The position numbers were made by a program, and so were the translations under genes. A stretch of DNA of 64,000 nucleotides from Streptomyces fungicidicus (GTDB lineage: Bacteria > Actinomycetota > Actinomycetes > Streptomycetales > Streptomycetaceae), in the NCBI RefSeq assembly GCF_003665435.1, contig NZ_CP023407.1:5133501-5197500 (forward strand). Direction: 5' to 3'. Every line of letters begins with the position of its first letter. Within the stretch, counting starts at the first letter, position 1. Below, in pieces: positions 53,720 through 61,935 of the stretch. The notes beneath the pieces were generated by a model. It saw only the letters and a list, made by a program, of their open reading frames with translations. It did no database searches and was not told the DNA's origin.

Positions 53720-54484
53720 TCAGTCCTGGGGGCGCTTCAGACGCGCGACGAACTTGTACCGGTCACCGCGGTACACCGACCGCACCCACTCCACCGGCTG
53801 TCCGTCACGGTCCCGCGAGTGCCGGGACAGCATCAGCATCGGCAGACCGACGTCGGTGCCGAGCAGGCCGGCCTCGCGCGGGGTCGCCAGGGACGTCTCG
53901 ATGGTCTCCTCGGCCTCCGCGAGACGGACGTCGTACACCTCGGCGAGGGCGGTGTAGAGGGAGGTGTACTTCGTCAGGCTGCGGCGCAGCGCGGGGAAGC
54001 GCTTCGCGCTCAGATGGGTGGTCTCGATGGCCATCGGCTCACCGTTGGCCATGCGGAGCCGCTCGATGCGCAGCACCCGTCCGCCGGGGGTGATGTCCAG
54101 CAGCCCGGCGAGCCGGTCGTCGGCGGTGATGTACCCGAGGTCCAGCAGCTGGGAGGTCGGCTCCAGCCCCTGGGCGCGCATGTCCTCGGTGTACGAGGTG
54201 AGCTGGAGCGCCTGGGACACCTTGGGCTTGGCGACGAAGGTGCCCTTGCCCTGGATGCGCTCCAGACGCCCCTCGACCACCAGCTCCTGGAGCGCCTGGC
54301 GCACGGTGGTGCGCGAGGTGTCGAACTCGGCGGCCAGGGTGCGTTCGGGCGGGACCGGGGTGCCGGGCGGCGCCGTCTCGGTCATGTCGAGCAGGTGCTT
54401 CTTCAGCCGGTAGTACTTGGGCACACGCGCCGTACGGACCGCGGTACCGCCCTCGTTCGCCGCACTGCTGACGTCGGTGCTCAT
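53720..54484 (-). CDS. dasR: DasR, GntR/HutC-family global regulator of GlcNAc metabolism and development
   Basis: A 254-residue HutC-subfamily GntR regulator. The N-terminal winged helix contains DTSRTTVRQALQELVVEGRL, and the C-terminal domain senses glucosamine-6-phosphate and related ligands. Length and sequence match S. coelicolor DasR. Three TGGTCTAGACCA-like operators are in the window (54619, 55535, 55734). The expected neighbouring dasABC chitobiose transporter genes are absent; nagB follows directly on the same strand upstream. Confidence 0.94.
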   Translation of the reverse strand: MSTDVSSAANEGGTAVRTARVPKYYRLKKHLLDMTETAPPGTPVPPERTLAAEFDTSRTTVRQALQELVVEGRLERIQGKGTFVAKPKVSQALQLTSYTEDMRAQGLEPTSQLLDLGYITADDRLAGLLDITPGGRVLRIERLRMANGEPMAIETTHLSAKRFPALRRSLTKYTSLYTALAEVYDVRLAEAEETIETSLATPREAGLLGTDVGLPMLMLSRHSRDRDGQPVEWVRSVYRGDRYKFVARLKRPQD

Positions 54485-54618
54485 GCTCTGCCTTCCCGGC
54501 TCCGGGTGACGAACGACCGACATCCCCATCGGCCACGGCTGACATCGTGGCACGGCTCGGGGCGGGGGTGTGCCCCGCACGCTCCGTGATCCCCTTTGTA
54601 TACCCCTGCGACCGAGGC

Positions 54619-54630
54619 TGGTCTAGTCCA
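54619..54630. promoter_or_regulatory. DasR operator (dre site) upstream of dasR
   Basis: TGGTCTAGTCCA matches the dre palindrome TGGTCTAGACCA except for one base. It lies 135 bases before the dasR start and 44 bases beyond the nagB stop. Confidence 0.75.
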
Positions 54631-54673
54631 CGGCAGGTCGGCCGTCACCGCCGCCCGCCCCCGGAACGCGTGC

Positions 54674-55459
54674 TCAGATGCCCTGCCAGTCCGGCTTGTT
54701 CGCGTAGGTGTGCCGGAAGTAGTCGGCGAGCTTCAGCTTGGAGGCGGCGGCCTCGTCGACGACCACCGTGGCGTGCGGGTGCAGCTGGAGCGCGGAGGCC
54801 GGGCACACCGCCGCCACCGGTCCCTCGACGGTCGCGGCGACCGCGTCCGCCTTGCCCTCGCCGGTGGCGAGCAGCACCAGGTGGCGTGCCTCCAGGATGG
54901 TGCCGATGCCCTGGGTGATGACGTGGTGCGGGACCTGGCCGATGTCGCCGTCGAAGAAGCGCGCGTTGTCCACCCGGGTCTGCTCGGTCAGGGTCTTGAT
55001 GCGGGTGCGCGAGGCGAGCGAGGAGCACGGCTCGTTGAACCCGATGTGCCCGTCCGTGCCGATGCCGAGCAGCTGGAGGTCCACGCCGCCGGCCTCGGCG
55101 AGCTCCCGGTCGTACGCCTCGCAGGCGCCCTGCACGTCCTCGGCGGTGCCGTCCGGGCCCATGAAGGCGTCCATCCCGATGCCGAGCGGCTCCAGCACCT
55201 CGCGCCGGAGCACGGAACTGTAGGACTCGGGGTGGTCGGCGGGCAGTCCCACGTACTCGTCGAGCTGGGCGATCCGGGCCTTGGAGGCGTCCACCGCTCC
55301 GGAGCTCACCCCGGCCGCCAGTGCCTGGTAGACGGGCAGCGGGGTCGAACCGGTCGCCACCCCCAGCAGCGCGTCGGGCTTGCGCCGCAGGAGCGCGGCC
55401 ATGGCATCGGCGATGAGCTCGCCGCCCGCCTTGGCGTCCGCAACGATGACAACTTCCAC
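54674..55459 (-). CDS. nagB: Glucosamine-6-phosphate deaminase
   Basis: A 261-residue NagB converting glucosamine-6-phosphate to fructose-6-phosphate and ammonia. ATGSTPLPVYQ is the phosphate loop. Asp67 in LDEYVG is the catalytic residue, and GIGTDGHIGFNEP holds the His-Glu pair. The GTG start gives the family length. A dre operator lies 76-87 bases upstream, so DasR control is expected. NagB ends 190 bases before dasR. Confidence 0.95.
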   Translation of the reverse strand: MEVVIVADAKAGGELIADAMAALLRRKPDALLGVATGSTPLPVYQALAAGVSSGAVDASKARIAQLDEYVGLPADHPESYSSVLRREVLEPLGIGMDAFMGPDGTAEDVQGACEAYDRELAEAGGVDLQLLGIGTDGHIGFNEPCSSLASRTRIKTLTEQTRVDNARFFDGDIGQVPHHVITQGIGTILEARHLVLLATGEGKADAVAATVEGPVAAVCPASALQLHPHATVVVDEAAASKLKLADYFRHTYANKPDWQGI

Positions 55460-55534
55460 GGTGGGCCTGCCGATCTTCAGGGAACTCGACTGGGACGGGG
55501 ACCCGAGGGACGCGGGTCCGGGTGTGGCGCAATG

Positions 55535-55546
55535 TGGTTTAGACCA
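55535..55546. promoter_or_regulatory. DasR operator of nagB
   Basis: TGGTTTAGACCA is a full match to the symmetric dre half sites and lies 76 bases upstream of nagB. Confidence 0.8.
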
Positions 55547-55983
55547 ATCTCAATCTAACAGAGCGGGCGCCGGGGCCGCTCCCCGAAATTGCCGCGCACG
55601 ACCGGCCCCGCACGGGAAGCGGGCGGGTTAGGCTGCCTGACGGAACGCCCGCGCGCGCCCGCACGGGCGGCGGTGCGACGGCGGACCGCGAAGCGACAGA
55701 AACCAACGGTGTTCCACGCATTTACACGGACAGTGGTCTAGTCCACAATGGCGTAGCAGGACACGACACAAGCCTGCCTTCCCCGCACAGGAAGGCGGAA
55801 CCGAGGAACCGGAGCTCTCTGCCCTGACTGCCCCGGCTCCTCGTCCCTCGGCCGACCGGGACCGCACACCCCACGGCCGATATTGCTCCGGGCTGCGGTG
55901 CCGGGAGGGTTGAGGGTCCCTCTCAGGCGCCGCGGCCCGCGGGTGTTTCGGGGCCCCGCGGACCGCCGGGTACGCTCGCTGAC
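55547..55983. other. 437-base intergenic region between nagB control region and the histidine kinase
   Basis: This stretch holds the orphan dre site and otherwise no convincing gene. Short frames here are interrupted or lack ribosome sites. It may be the remnant of lost das genes or the long leader of the kinase gene. Confidence 0.5.
55734..55745. promoter_or_regulatory. Orphan DasR-type operator
   Basis: TGGTCTAGTCCA inside AGTGGTCTAGTCCACAA is a good dre match. No gene starts close by on either strand: the histidine kinase begins 238 bases to the right and nagB 275 bases to the left. Confidence 0.65.
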
Positions 55984-57459
55984 GTGCCCTCCATGAACGA
56001 ACTCGTACGCCAGCACACCGCCCTCGACGACACCGATCTCGAGTGGCTCCACCTGCTGGTCTCGGAGTGGCAGCTGCTCTCCGACCTGTCCTTCGCCGAC
56101 CTGGTCCTGTGGGTCCCCACCCGTGACGGCACCCGCTATGTCTCCGTCGCCCAGATGCGGCCGAACACCGGCCCGACCTCGTACCAGGACGACATGGTCG
56201 GCCACCTCGTCCCGCGCGGGCGCCGGCCCATGCTCGACGCCGCCCTGGACGAGGGCCGGATCGTGCGCGAGGGGGACCCGGAGTGGCGCGAGGAGGTCCC
56301 CGTCCGGGTGGAGTCCATCCCCGTGCGGCGCGAGGGGCGCGTCCTCGGGGTGATCGCGCGCAACACCAACCTCCTTACCGTGCGCACCCCGAGCAGGCTG
56401 GAGCTCACCTACCTCCAGAGCGCCTCCGACCTGGCGCAGATGATCGCGGCCGGATCCTTCCCGTTCGCGAACCAGCAGCTCGAGATGGACGCCTCGCCGC
56501 GCGCCGGCGACGGGCTGATCCGGGTCGACGCCGACGGCATCGTGCAGTACGCCTCCCCGAACGCCCTGTCGGCGTACCACCGCATGGGGCTCGCCGCCGA
56601 CCTGGTGGGACATCACCTCGGCCGGACCACCGCCGAACTTGCCCCCTCCCGTGGGCCGGTGGACGAGGCGCTGGCCAAGGTGGCCAGCGGCTGGGCGCCG
56701 CGCGAGTTCGAGATCGAGGCGAACGACGGGGTGATCCAGTTCCGGGCGATCCCGCTCAAGCCCAAGGGCACCCGTATCGGCTCCCTGGTCCTGCTCCGCG
56801 ACGTCACCGAACTCCGCCGCCGCGAACGCGAGTTGATCACCAAGGACGCCACCATCCGGGAGATCCACCACCGGGTGAAGAACAACCTCCAGACGGTGGC
56901 GGCGCTGCTGCGGCTCCAGGCCCGCCGTATCGGGTCCGAGCGCGGCCGTGCGGCGCTGGAGGAGGCGGTGCGCCGGGTCGGCTCCATCGCGATCGTGCAC
57001 GAGACGCTGTCTCAGAACCTGGACGAGCGGGTGGAGTTCGACGAGATCGCCGACCGCGTCCTCGCGATGGTCGCCGAGATCTCCCCGGGCAAGGTGACCG
57101 GCCACCGCTCCGGCCGCTTCGGGATACTCGACGCCGAGGTCGCCACTCCGCTGTCGATGGTGCTGACCGAAGTGCTGCAGAACGCCCTGGAACACGGCTT
57201 TCGCGAGGGCGAGACCGGCACGGTCGAGGTCTCCGCGGTCCGGGGCGGCAGTACCAAGGAGACCCGTCTGCTGGTCACCGTGCAGGACGACGGCGTGGGT
57301 CTGCCCGCCGGCTTCGACCCGCACACCGCGGGCAACCTCGGGCTGCAGATCGTGCGGACCCTGGTGGAGGGCGAGTTGGGCGGCACCTTCGACATGGTGC
57401 CGGCCCCGGAGCGGGGGACCAGGGTGATCCTGGACATCCCGGTGCAGTCGGACAGTTAG
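55984..57459 (+). CDS. Cytosolic sensor histidine kinase, PdtaS type
   Basis: A 491-residue soluble kinase. An N-terminal GAF-like region (~1-150), a PAS-like region (~165-280), a HisKA_2 segment with REIHHRVKNNLQTVAALLRLQ (phospho-His) and a HATPase with LTEVLQNALEHGF follow in order. Mycobacterial PdtaS with this layout works with an ANTAR-domain RNA-binding regulator and is encoded next to whiB1; here wblE (whiB1-like) follows at once. No response regulator is in the window. GTG at 55984 was used; ATG at 55993 is also possible. Confidence 0.88.
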   Translation: MPSMNELVRQHTALDDTDLEWLHLLVSEWQLLSDLSFADLVLWVPTRDGTRYVSVAQMRPNTGPTSYQDDMVGHLVPRGRRPMLDAALDEGRIVREGDPEWREEVPVRVESIPVRREGRVLGVIARNTNLLTVRTPSRLELTYLQSASDLAQMIAAGSFPFANQQLEMDASPRAGDGLIRVDADGIVQYASPNALSAYHRMGLAADLVGHHLGRTTAELAPSRGPVDEALAKVASGWAPREFEIEANDGVIQFRAIPLKPKGTRIGSLVLLRDVTELRRRERELITKDATIREIHHRVKNNLQTVAALLRLQARRIGSERGRAALEEAVRRVGSIAIVHETLSQNLDERVEFDEIADRVLAMVAEISPGKVTGHRSGRFGILDAEVATPLSMVLTEVLQNALEHGFREGETGTVEVSAVRGGSTKETRLLVTVQDDGVGLPAGFDPHTAGNLGLQIVRTLVEGELGGTFDMVPAPERGTRVILDIPVQSDS

Positions 57460-57501
57460 CCGGACGCGCGGAACGGCGGAAGCGCAGCGGGACAGCAAAA
57501 G

Positions 57502-57528
57502 GCCCCGGACCGGGATGCGGTCCGGGGC
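57502..57528. terminator. Terminator between the histidine kinase and wblE
   Basis: 11-bp arms GCCCCGGACCG (57502-57512) and CGGTCCGGGGC (57518-57528) lie between the convergent kinase and wblE genes. The remaining ~130 bases to wblE hold no further feature that I can support. Confidence 0.75.
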
Positions 57529-57662
57529 TGATGCTCGTTGCTTCGGTTCCTCCGCGCGAGCGAGTGTGCTCGGGGGGAATCGCGCGCTGCGGCTCGGGGC
57601 GGGAGATGCGTGCGCGGTGCACGCGCCGCCAAGCTCAGGCTGTCAGCAGCAGGGGCAGGGTG

Positions 57663-57920
57663 TCAGGCGGAGGCCTGACGGGCCCGGTTGCGGGCGGCGC
57701 GGCGCTTCATCGCGCGACGCTCGTCCTCGCTGAGACCACCCCAGACGCCGGAGTCCTGACCGGACTCGAGCGCCCACTGCAGGCACTGCTCGATCACCGG
57801 GCAGCGACGGCAGACGGCCTTGGCTTCCTCGATCTGCAGCAGCGCGGGACCGGTGTTGCCGATGGGGAAGAAGAGCTCGGGGTCTTCCTCGCGGCAAACG
57901 GCGTTGTGACGCCAGTCCAT
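57663..57920 (-). CDS. wblE: WblE/WhiB1-type iron-sulfur transcription factor
   Basis: An 85-residue WhiB-like protein. Cys9, Cys37, Cys40 and Cys46 bind the [4Fe-4S] cluster. GVWGG (59-62 region) is followed by a basic DNA-binding tail RRAMKRRAARNRARQ. WhiB1-type proteins bind the primary sigma factor region 4 and respond to nitric oxide; WblE is essential or nearly so in streptomycetes. GGAGAGG precedes the ATG. No AT hook is present, unlike WblC. Confidence 0.93.
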   Translation of the reverse strand: MDWRHNAVCREEDPELFFPIGNTGPALLQIEEAKAVCRRCPVIEQCLQWALESGQDSGVWGGLSEDERRAMKRRAARNRARQASA

Positions 57921-58238
57921 GGCTGCTACCTCTCCTTGGTATGACTTGCATGTGCTTGTGAATGTGAACGCTTTCACGAATCCCTCAACAAGGGAAGGGC
58001 CGACTGCCAGGTTCCCTGGTGTGGTCCTTGGGTTTGAAGAGGGGTTCCGGTGATCTGTTGAGGCCGGTGTTGCGGGCCGTCCCGATCGCCATGTAGAGAC
58101 TCGCAAACCTCGGCGGCGGATACAACCCCTTCCGAAAAGTTTTTTTTGATTCTTCGGTGTCGACTAGGTCACAGCCGTACTTCCATGGGGTGGACCCTGG
58201 CCTAAACGTTCGAGTGAAAGGACTTTGGCCCTTTCTGC
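57921..58238 (-). other. 318-base leader/promoter region of wblE
   Basis: This region separates wblE from the diacylglycerol-kinase gene on the same strand. It is less GC-rich than its surroundings, with an A/T run at 58136-58153 (AAGTTTTTTTTGATTCTT on plus). It probably contains the wblE promoter and a long leader. I could not fix -35/-10 elements with confidence. Confidence 0.5.
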
Positions 58239-59207
58239 TCACACAATCACACGCAGTGCACGGCGTACGCCTGTGAACGTCACGCTGGTTCGCAGCCCCA
58301 GGTGGTCACCGTCCATCTGGAGGGGGAGCGGCACCTTCGAATGCAAGGTGAAGCGGGTCAGATCGTGCCGGGAGACGGCATGCCTGCCACGGGGTCCGCG
58401 CTCCGGGGACGAAGTGAGCAACTGGGTGCCATACCGGGCAACCGCGGCGGTCGACATCCGGCTCAGACCGAAGAGATCGAGGCCCGTATCGAACGAGGCC
58501 TTAGGTGACGCGTAGATCGGGCGATTGCCGAGAAACGTCCACGGTGAGGTGTTCGACACTATGGAGAGCACCAGATCCCTGACCGGCTCCTCGTCCGGGT
58601 GTTCCAGGGTGATCATCCCGCGCCTGCGGTGCGGCTCCCCGAGCAGTTGACGGACGACCTGTCGCATGTACAGCGCGTGGGTGGACTTCCTGCCGCGCTC
58701 CCGGTGCTGCTCCACCCGGCCGACCACTCCGGCGTCGAAGCCCAGTCCGGCGTTGAAGGTGAACCAGCGGGCCGGCACGGCCTCGTCCTCCGAACCCGGC
58801 GTGCCCGAGGTCAGCCCCAGGCCGACGGTGCGCTCGCGGCCCTCGCGCAGCGCGTCCAGCAGGACGCCGGTTGCCTCCACGGGCTGGTTGGGAAGACCCA
58901 GCGCGCGGGCGAAGACGTTGGTGGAGCCGCCGGGGACCACGGCGAGGCCGGGCAGGTGCTCCGGGTCGGGGCCCGCGTGCAGCAGCCCGTTGACCACCTC
59001 GTTGACCGTGCCGTCGCCGCCGAGGGCCACCACCAGGTCTATGTCCTCGCTCTCCGCGGCCTGCCGGCCGAGGTCGCGCGCGTGCCCGCGGTACTCGGTG
59101 GTGACCGCCTCCAGCTTCATCTCGCTGGCGAGGGCGTGGATCAGCACATCGCGCGTGCGCGCACTGGTGGTGGTGGCCGCCGGGTTGATCACGAGAAGTG
59201 CGCGCAT
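58239..59207 (-). CDS. Diacylglycerol kinase / sphingosine-kinase family lipid kinase
   Basis: A 322-residue DAGK-catalytic-domain protein. ALGGDGTVNEVVNGL (61-75) is the ATP-binding and catalytic motif, and VVPGGSTNVFARALGLP the second conserved block. Related bacterial enzymes phosphorylate diacylglycerol or other lipids. No membrane helix. The substrate is not certain. Confidence 0.85.
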   Translation of the reverse strand: MRALLVINPAATTTSARTRDVLIHALASEMKLEAVTTEYRGHARDLGRQAAESEDIDLVVALGGDGTVNEVVNGLLHAGPDPEHLPGLAVVPGGSTNVFARALGLPNQPVEATGVLLDALREGRERTVGLGLTSGTPGSEDEAVPARWFTFNAGLGFDAGVVGRVEQHRERGRKSTHALYMRQVVRQLLGEPHRRRGMITLEHPDEEPVRDLVLSIVSNTSPWTFLGNRPIYASPKASFDTGLDLFGLSRMSTAAVARYGTQLLTSSPERGPRGRHAVSRHDLTRFTLHSKVPLPLQMDGDHLGLRTSVTFTGVRRALRVIV

Positions 59208-59325
59208 GACGTGCAGGGTACCTACTGAGCGGTACCTGTCCAGACCGGGACGGTGGCGGAGGGCGGGGCCCGGGGGCGTGAACCTCGGCACGGGAGGCGC
59301 GCACGACGAGGGCTACCCTTCTGGG

Positions 59326-59775
59326 GTGAGCAGTGAGCAGACCTCCACGACCGCCCCGGACGCCACGACCACCGGCCCCCGCCCACGCCGGCTGAGCTAC
59401 GCCGCGGCGCTGGCCGCCCTGGAGGGGCTGGCGCTGGTGGCCGGCGGGGTGTGGATGCTGGTTCTCGGCATCACGGGCGAACCGGACGACCGGCAGCAGG
59501 CCGTCACCGGCGGGGTGACGCTGATCGCGCTCGCGCTGCTGCCGCTGCTCGCCGCGCGGGGACTGTTCGCCCGGCGGAGCTGGAGCCGCGGTCCCGCCGT
59601 GATCACACAGCTCATGGCGCTGCCGGTGGCCTACAACATGCTGCGGTCCGACGGCGTGGCCATCCCGGCCGGCATCGTGCTCGCCGTCGTGGCCGTCACG
59701 GCGCTCGTCCTGCTGATCAATCCCGAGACGACCCGGGCCCTCGGAATCCGGGGACCCGGGAACGCCGGGAAGTAG
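59326..59775 (+). CDS. Conserved membrane protein of unknown function
   Basis: A 149-residue protein with about four hydrophobic helices (residues ~25-50, 62-78, 92-105 and 115-132) after a short polar N-terminus. The GTG was chosen by the ribosome-like GGGG and conserved start. It converges on sigH with a 12-base gap. No motifs suggest a function. Confidence 0.75.
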   Translation: MSSEQTSTTAPDATTTGPRPRRLSYAAALAALEGLALVAGGVWMLVLGITGEPDDRQQAVTGGVTLIALALLPLLAARGLFARRSWSRGPAVITQLMALPVAYNMLRSDGVAIPAGIVLAVVAVTALVLLINPETTRALGIRGPGNAGK

Positions 59776-59787
59776 CGCCGCTCCGGG

Positions 59788-60948
59788 TCACTCCTCCACG
59801 AGCAGCTTCTCCCGCAGCTGGGCCAGGGTGCGGGCCAGCAGCCGGGAGACGTGCATCTGCGAGATGCCGACCTCCTGCGCGATCTGCGACTGGGTCATGT
59901 TGCCGAAGAAGCGCAGCAGCAGGATCCGCTTCTCGCGCGGCGGCAGGTCCTCCAGCAGCGGCTTGAGCGACTCCCGGTACTCCACGCCCTCCAGCGCCTC
60001 GTCCTCGGCGCCGAGGGTGTCGGCGACCGCCGGGGACTCGTCGTCGGTGTCGGGGACGTCCAGGGACAGCGTCGAGTACGCGTTCGCGGACTCGAGGCCC
60101 TCCAGGACCTCCTCCTCCGAGATGGCCAGCTTCTCGGCCAGCTCGTGCACCGTGGGGGAGCGGCCGTGCAGCTGGGAGAGCTCCGCCGTGGCCGTGGTGA
60201 GCGCCAGCCGCAGCTCCTGGAGCCGGCGCGGCACCCGCACCGCCCAGCCCTTGTCGCGGAAGTGCCGCTTGATCTCACCGACGACCGTCGGGGTGGCGTA
60301 GGTCGAGAACTCCACGCCCCGGTCCGGGTCGAAGCGGTCGACCGACTTGATCAGCCCGATGGTGGCGACCTGGGTGAGGTCGTCCAGCGGCTCGCCGCGG
60401 TTGCGGAAGCGGCGCGCGAGATGCTCGACGAGCGGGAGGTGCATGCGCACCAGGCGGTTGCGCAGCTCCGCGTACTCGGGAGTGCCGTCCTGCAGCGTGC
60501 GCAGCTCGAGGAACAGGGCGCGTGCCCCACTGCGGTCCCGCGGGTCGTGGTGCGCGTGCCCGCCCTGGCCGGCCGGTGCGCCGGGGGTGCTCCGCGCGCC
60601 CCGGGCGGCGGGCGCCCGCGGCGTCTCGTCCTCGGCGTGTCGCTCGTGCTCGCTCATCGTCCCGCCCGTCGCCCTTCCCCGAGCGCTCGCCTCGTCCCCG
60701 GTCGCCGGCTTCGCCGGGGCGGGGGCGCCCCCATGGCCCGGAGCGCCCCCGGCCGGTCCGGCCGGGGGCGCGCTCCGCACGGCGCCGCCGGGCTGCCCGC
60801 CGCCCGGCGGGCCCGCCTCCGCGGAGTCGTCCTCCGGATGCGGCCGGGCCTGCTCGGGGATGCCGTCGATGCCGTCCGGCACGCGCTCGGCCGGCATCTC
60901 CCGTGTGCCGCGTTCGTCGTCCCGCACCGGCCCGTCCTCGCTCCTCAC
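59788..60948 (-). CDS. sigH: Stress/developmental sigma factor SigH (SigB/SigF family)
   Basis: A SigB/F/G-family sigma factor. Region 2 contains HLPLVEHLARRFRNRG and DLTQVATIGLIKSVDRF, and region 4 PPREKRILLLRFFGNMTQSQ. The GTG at 60948 overlaps the prsH stop (GTGA) and gives a 386-residue form with a ~97-residue Gly/Pro-rich N-terminal extension. Internal starts at 60897 and 60657 would give shorter forms, and multiple SigH products are reported in S. coelicolor. The frame also stays open upstream through prsH. SigH acts in osmotic stress and aerial growth. Confidence 0.88.
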   Translation of the reverse strand: MRSEDGPVRDDERGTREMPAERVPDGIDGIPEQARPHPEDDSAEAGPPGGGQPGGAVRSAPPAGPAGGAPGHGGAPAPAKPATGDEASARGRATGGTMSEHERHAEDETPRAPAARGARSTPGAPAGQGGHAHHDPRDRSGARALFLELRTLQDGTPEYAELRNRLVRMHLPLVEHLARRFRNRGEPLDDLTQVATIGLIKSVDRFDPDRGVEFSTYATPTVVGEIKRHFRDKGWAVRVPRRLQELRLALTTATAELSQLHGRSPTVHELAEKLAISEEEVLEGLESANAYSTLSLDVPDTDDESPAVADTLGAEDEALEGVEYRESLKPLLEDLPPREKRILLLRFFGNMTQSQIAQEVGISQMHVSRLLARTLAQLREKLLVEE

Positions 60949-61358
60949 GCCGGCCCGGGTCCCGCGCCGCGCTGTTTGTAGAGGCTGATCGACACGGTCT
61001 TGTCCTCGTCCACGGCGGAGGAGACCTTGCCCGCGAGCGCGGACAGGACGGTCCAGGCGAAGGTGTCCCGCGAAGGGGCGTGACCGTCCGTGGTCGGCGC
61101 CGAGACGGTGACCTCCAGCGAGTCGTCGACGAGCCGGAACACACAGCTGAGCACCGATCCCGGCACGGCCTGCTGAAGCAGGATCGCGCAGGCCTCGTCG
61201 ACCGCGATGCGCAGGTCCTCGATCTCGTCGAGGGTGAAGTCCAAACGGGCCGCGAGGCCGGCCGTGGCCGTACGCAGCACCGACAGGTAGGCCCCCGCGG
61301 CCGGCAGCCGGACTTCGACGAAGTCCTGGGTCGCGGGCTCGCCTGCGATCTGGGACAC
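60945..61358 (-). CDS. prsH: Anti-sigma factor PrsH/UshX (RsbW-like kinase fold)
   Basis: A 137-residue RsbW-type GHKL protein that holds SigH inactive. The DEIEDLRIAVDEACAILL helix corresponds to the N box, although the usual Asn after EAC is not present. DTFAWTVLSALAGKV is the C-terminal part. The GTG at 61358 was chosen for the GGAGG five bases before it; TTG at 61370 would be the first possible start. It is the first gene of the prsH-sigH operon. Confidence 0.85.
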   Translation of the reverse strand: MSQIAGEPATQDFVEVRLPAAGAYLSVLRTATAGLAARLDFTLDEIEDLRIAVDEACAILLQQAVPGSVLSCVFRLVDDSLEVTVSAPTTDGHAPSRDTFAWTVLSALAGKVSSAVDEDKTVSISLYKQRGAGPGPA

Positions 61359-61614
61359 CCTCACCTCCAAGGTGGTACAAGCGTTTCAGGGCCCGGGTCG
61401 CTCCCGGGTAACGCGCTACGTGGTTCAGCGGTGACGCTATCGCGCTCCCGGCGGTCCTGTCCCGGGACCCCGACCACATGGTGTCACTCATAGTAAAACT
61501 ATGAATACGCTCCGTGGCTAGGGGTCTGCGGCTCCCAAATGGGAAGAGCGCGCGCCGGATTGACGTACCCAGACGTCAGACGGTCGAACCGTCCGGCACC
61601 GGGGTCGCTCCGGG

Positions 61615-61875
61615 TCACACGAGTACGTGATCGACGAAGCACCAGCGCCAGTCCTCGCCCGGCTCGTGGGTCCGCATCACGGGGTGGCCGGTTTCCCGGT
61701 GGTGCTCCGTGGCGTGCCGTTTCGGCGAGGAGTCGCAGCACCCGACGTGCCCGCAGGTGAGGCAGAGGCGCAGCTGCACCGGATCGGTGCCGTCCCGCAG
61801 ACACTCCGGACACGTCTCACCGAGCGGGACGGGTTCCGGGTGCGGCAGCGCGGCGGCGTGCGTGCACTGTTTCAT
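61615..61875 (-). CDS. UBP-type zinc finger domain protein
   Basis: An 86-residue protein made of one ZnF-UBP domain (CPEC, CLTCGHVGCCDSSP, HATEHHRETGHPVM), with all Cys/His ligands visible. In eukaryotes the fold binds ubiquitin C-termini; bacterial copies have no known target. It is divergent from a Na+/H+ antiporter with a 60-base gap. Confidence 0.82.
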   Translation of the reverse strand: MKQCTHAAALPHPEPVPLGETCPECLRDGTDPVQLRLCLTCGHVGCCDSSPKRHATEHHRETGHPVMRTHEPGEDWRWCFVDHVLV

Positions 61876-61935
61876 GATTGCCAGATTACGACGCCCGAGC
61901 GGGAGACCGCGCGGAAAAACGAGGGTGGGCCGGAC

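Noticed and set aside
55625..55642. Iron-box-like sequence GGTTAGGCTGCCTGAC upstream of the histidine kinase
   Set aside because: The half sites are one base closer than in a DmdR/IdeR box and the outer bases do not match, with no iron gene near.
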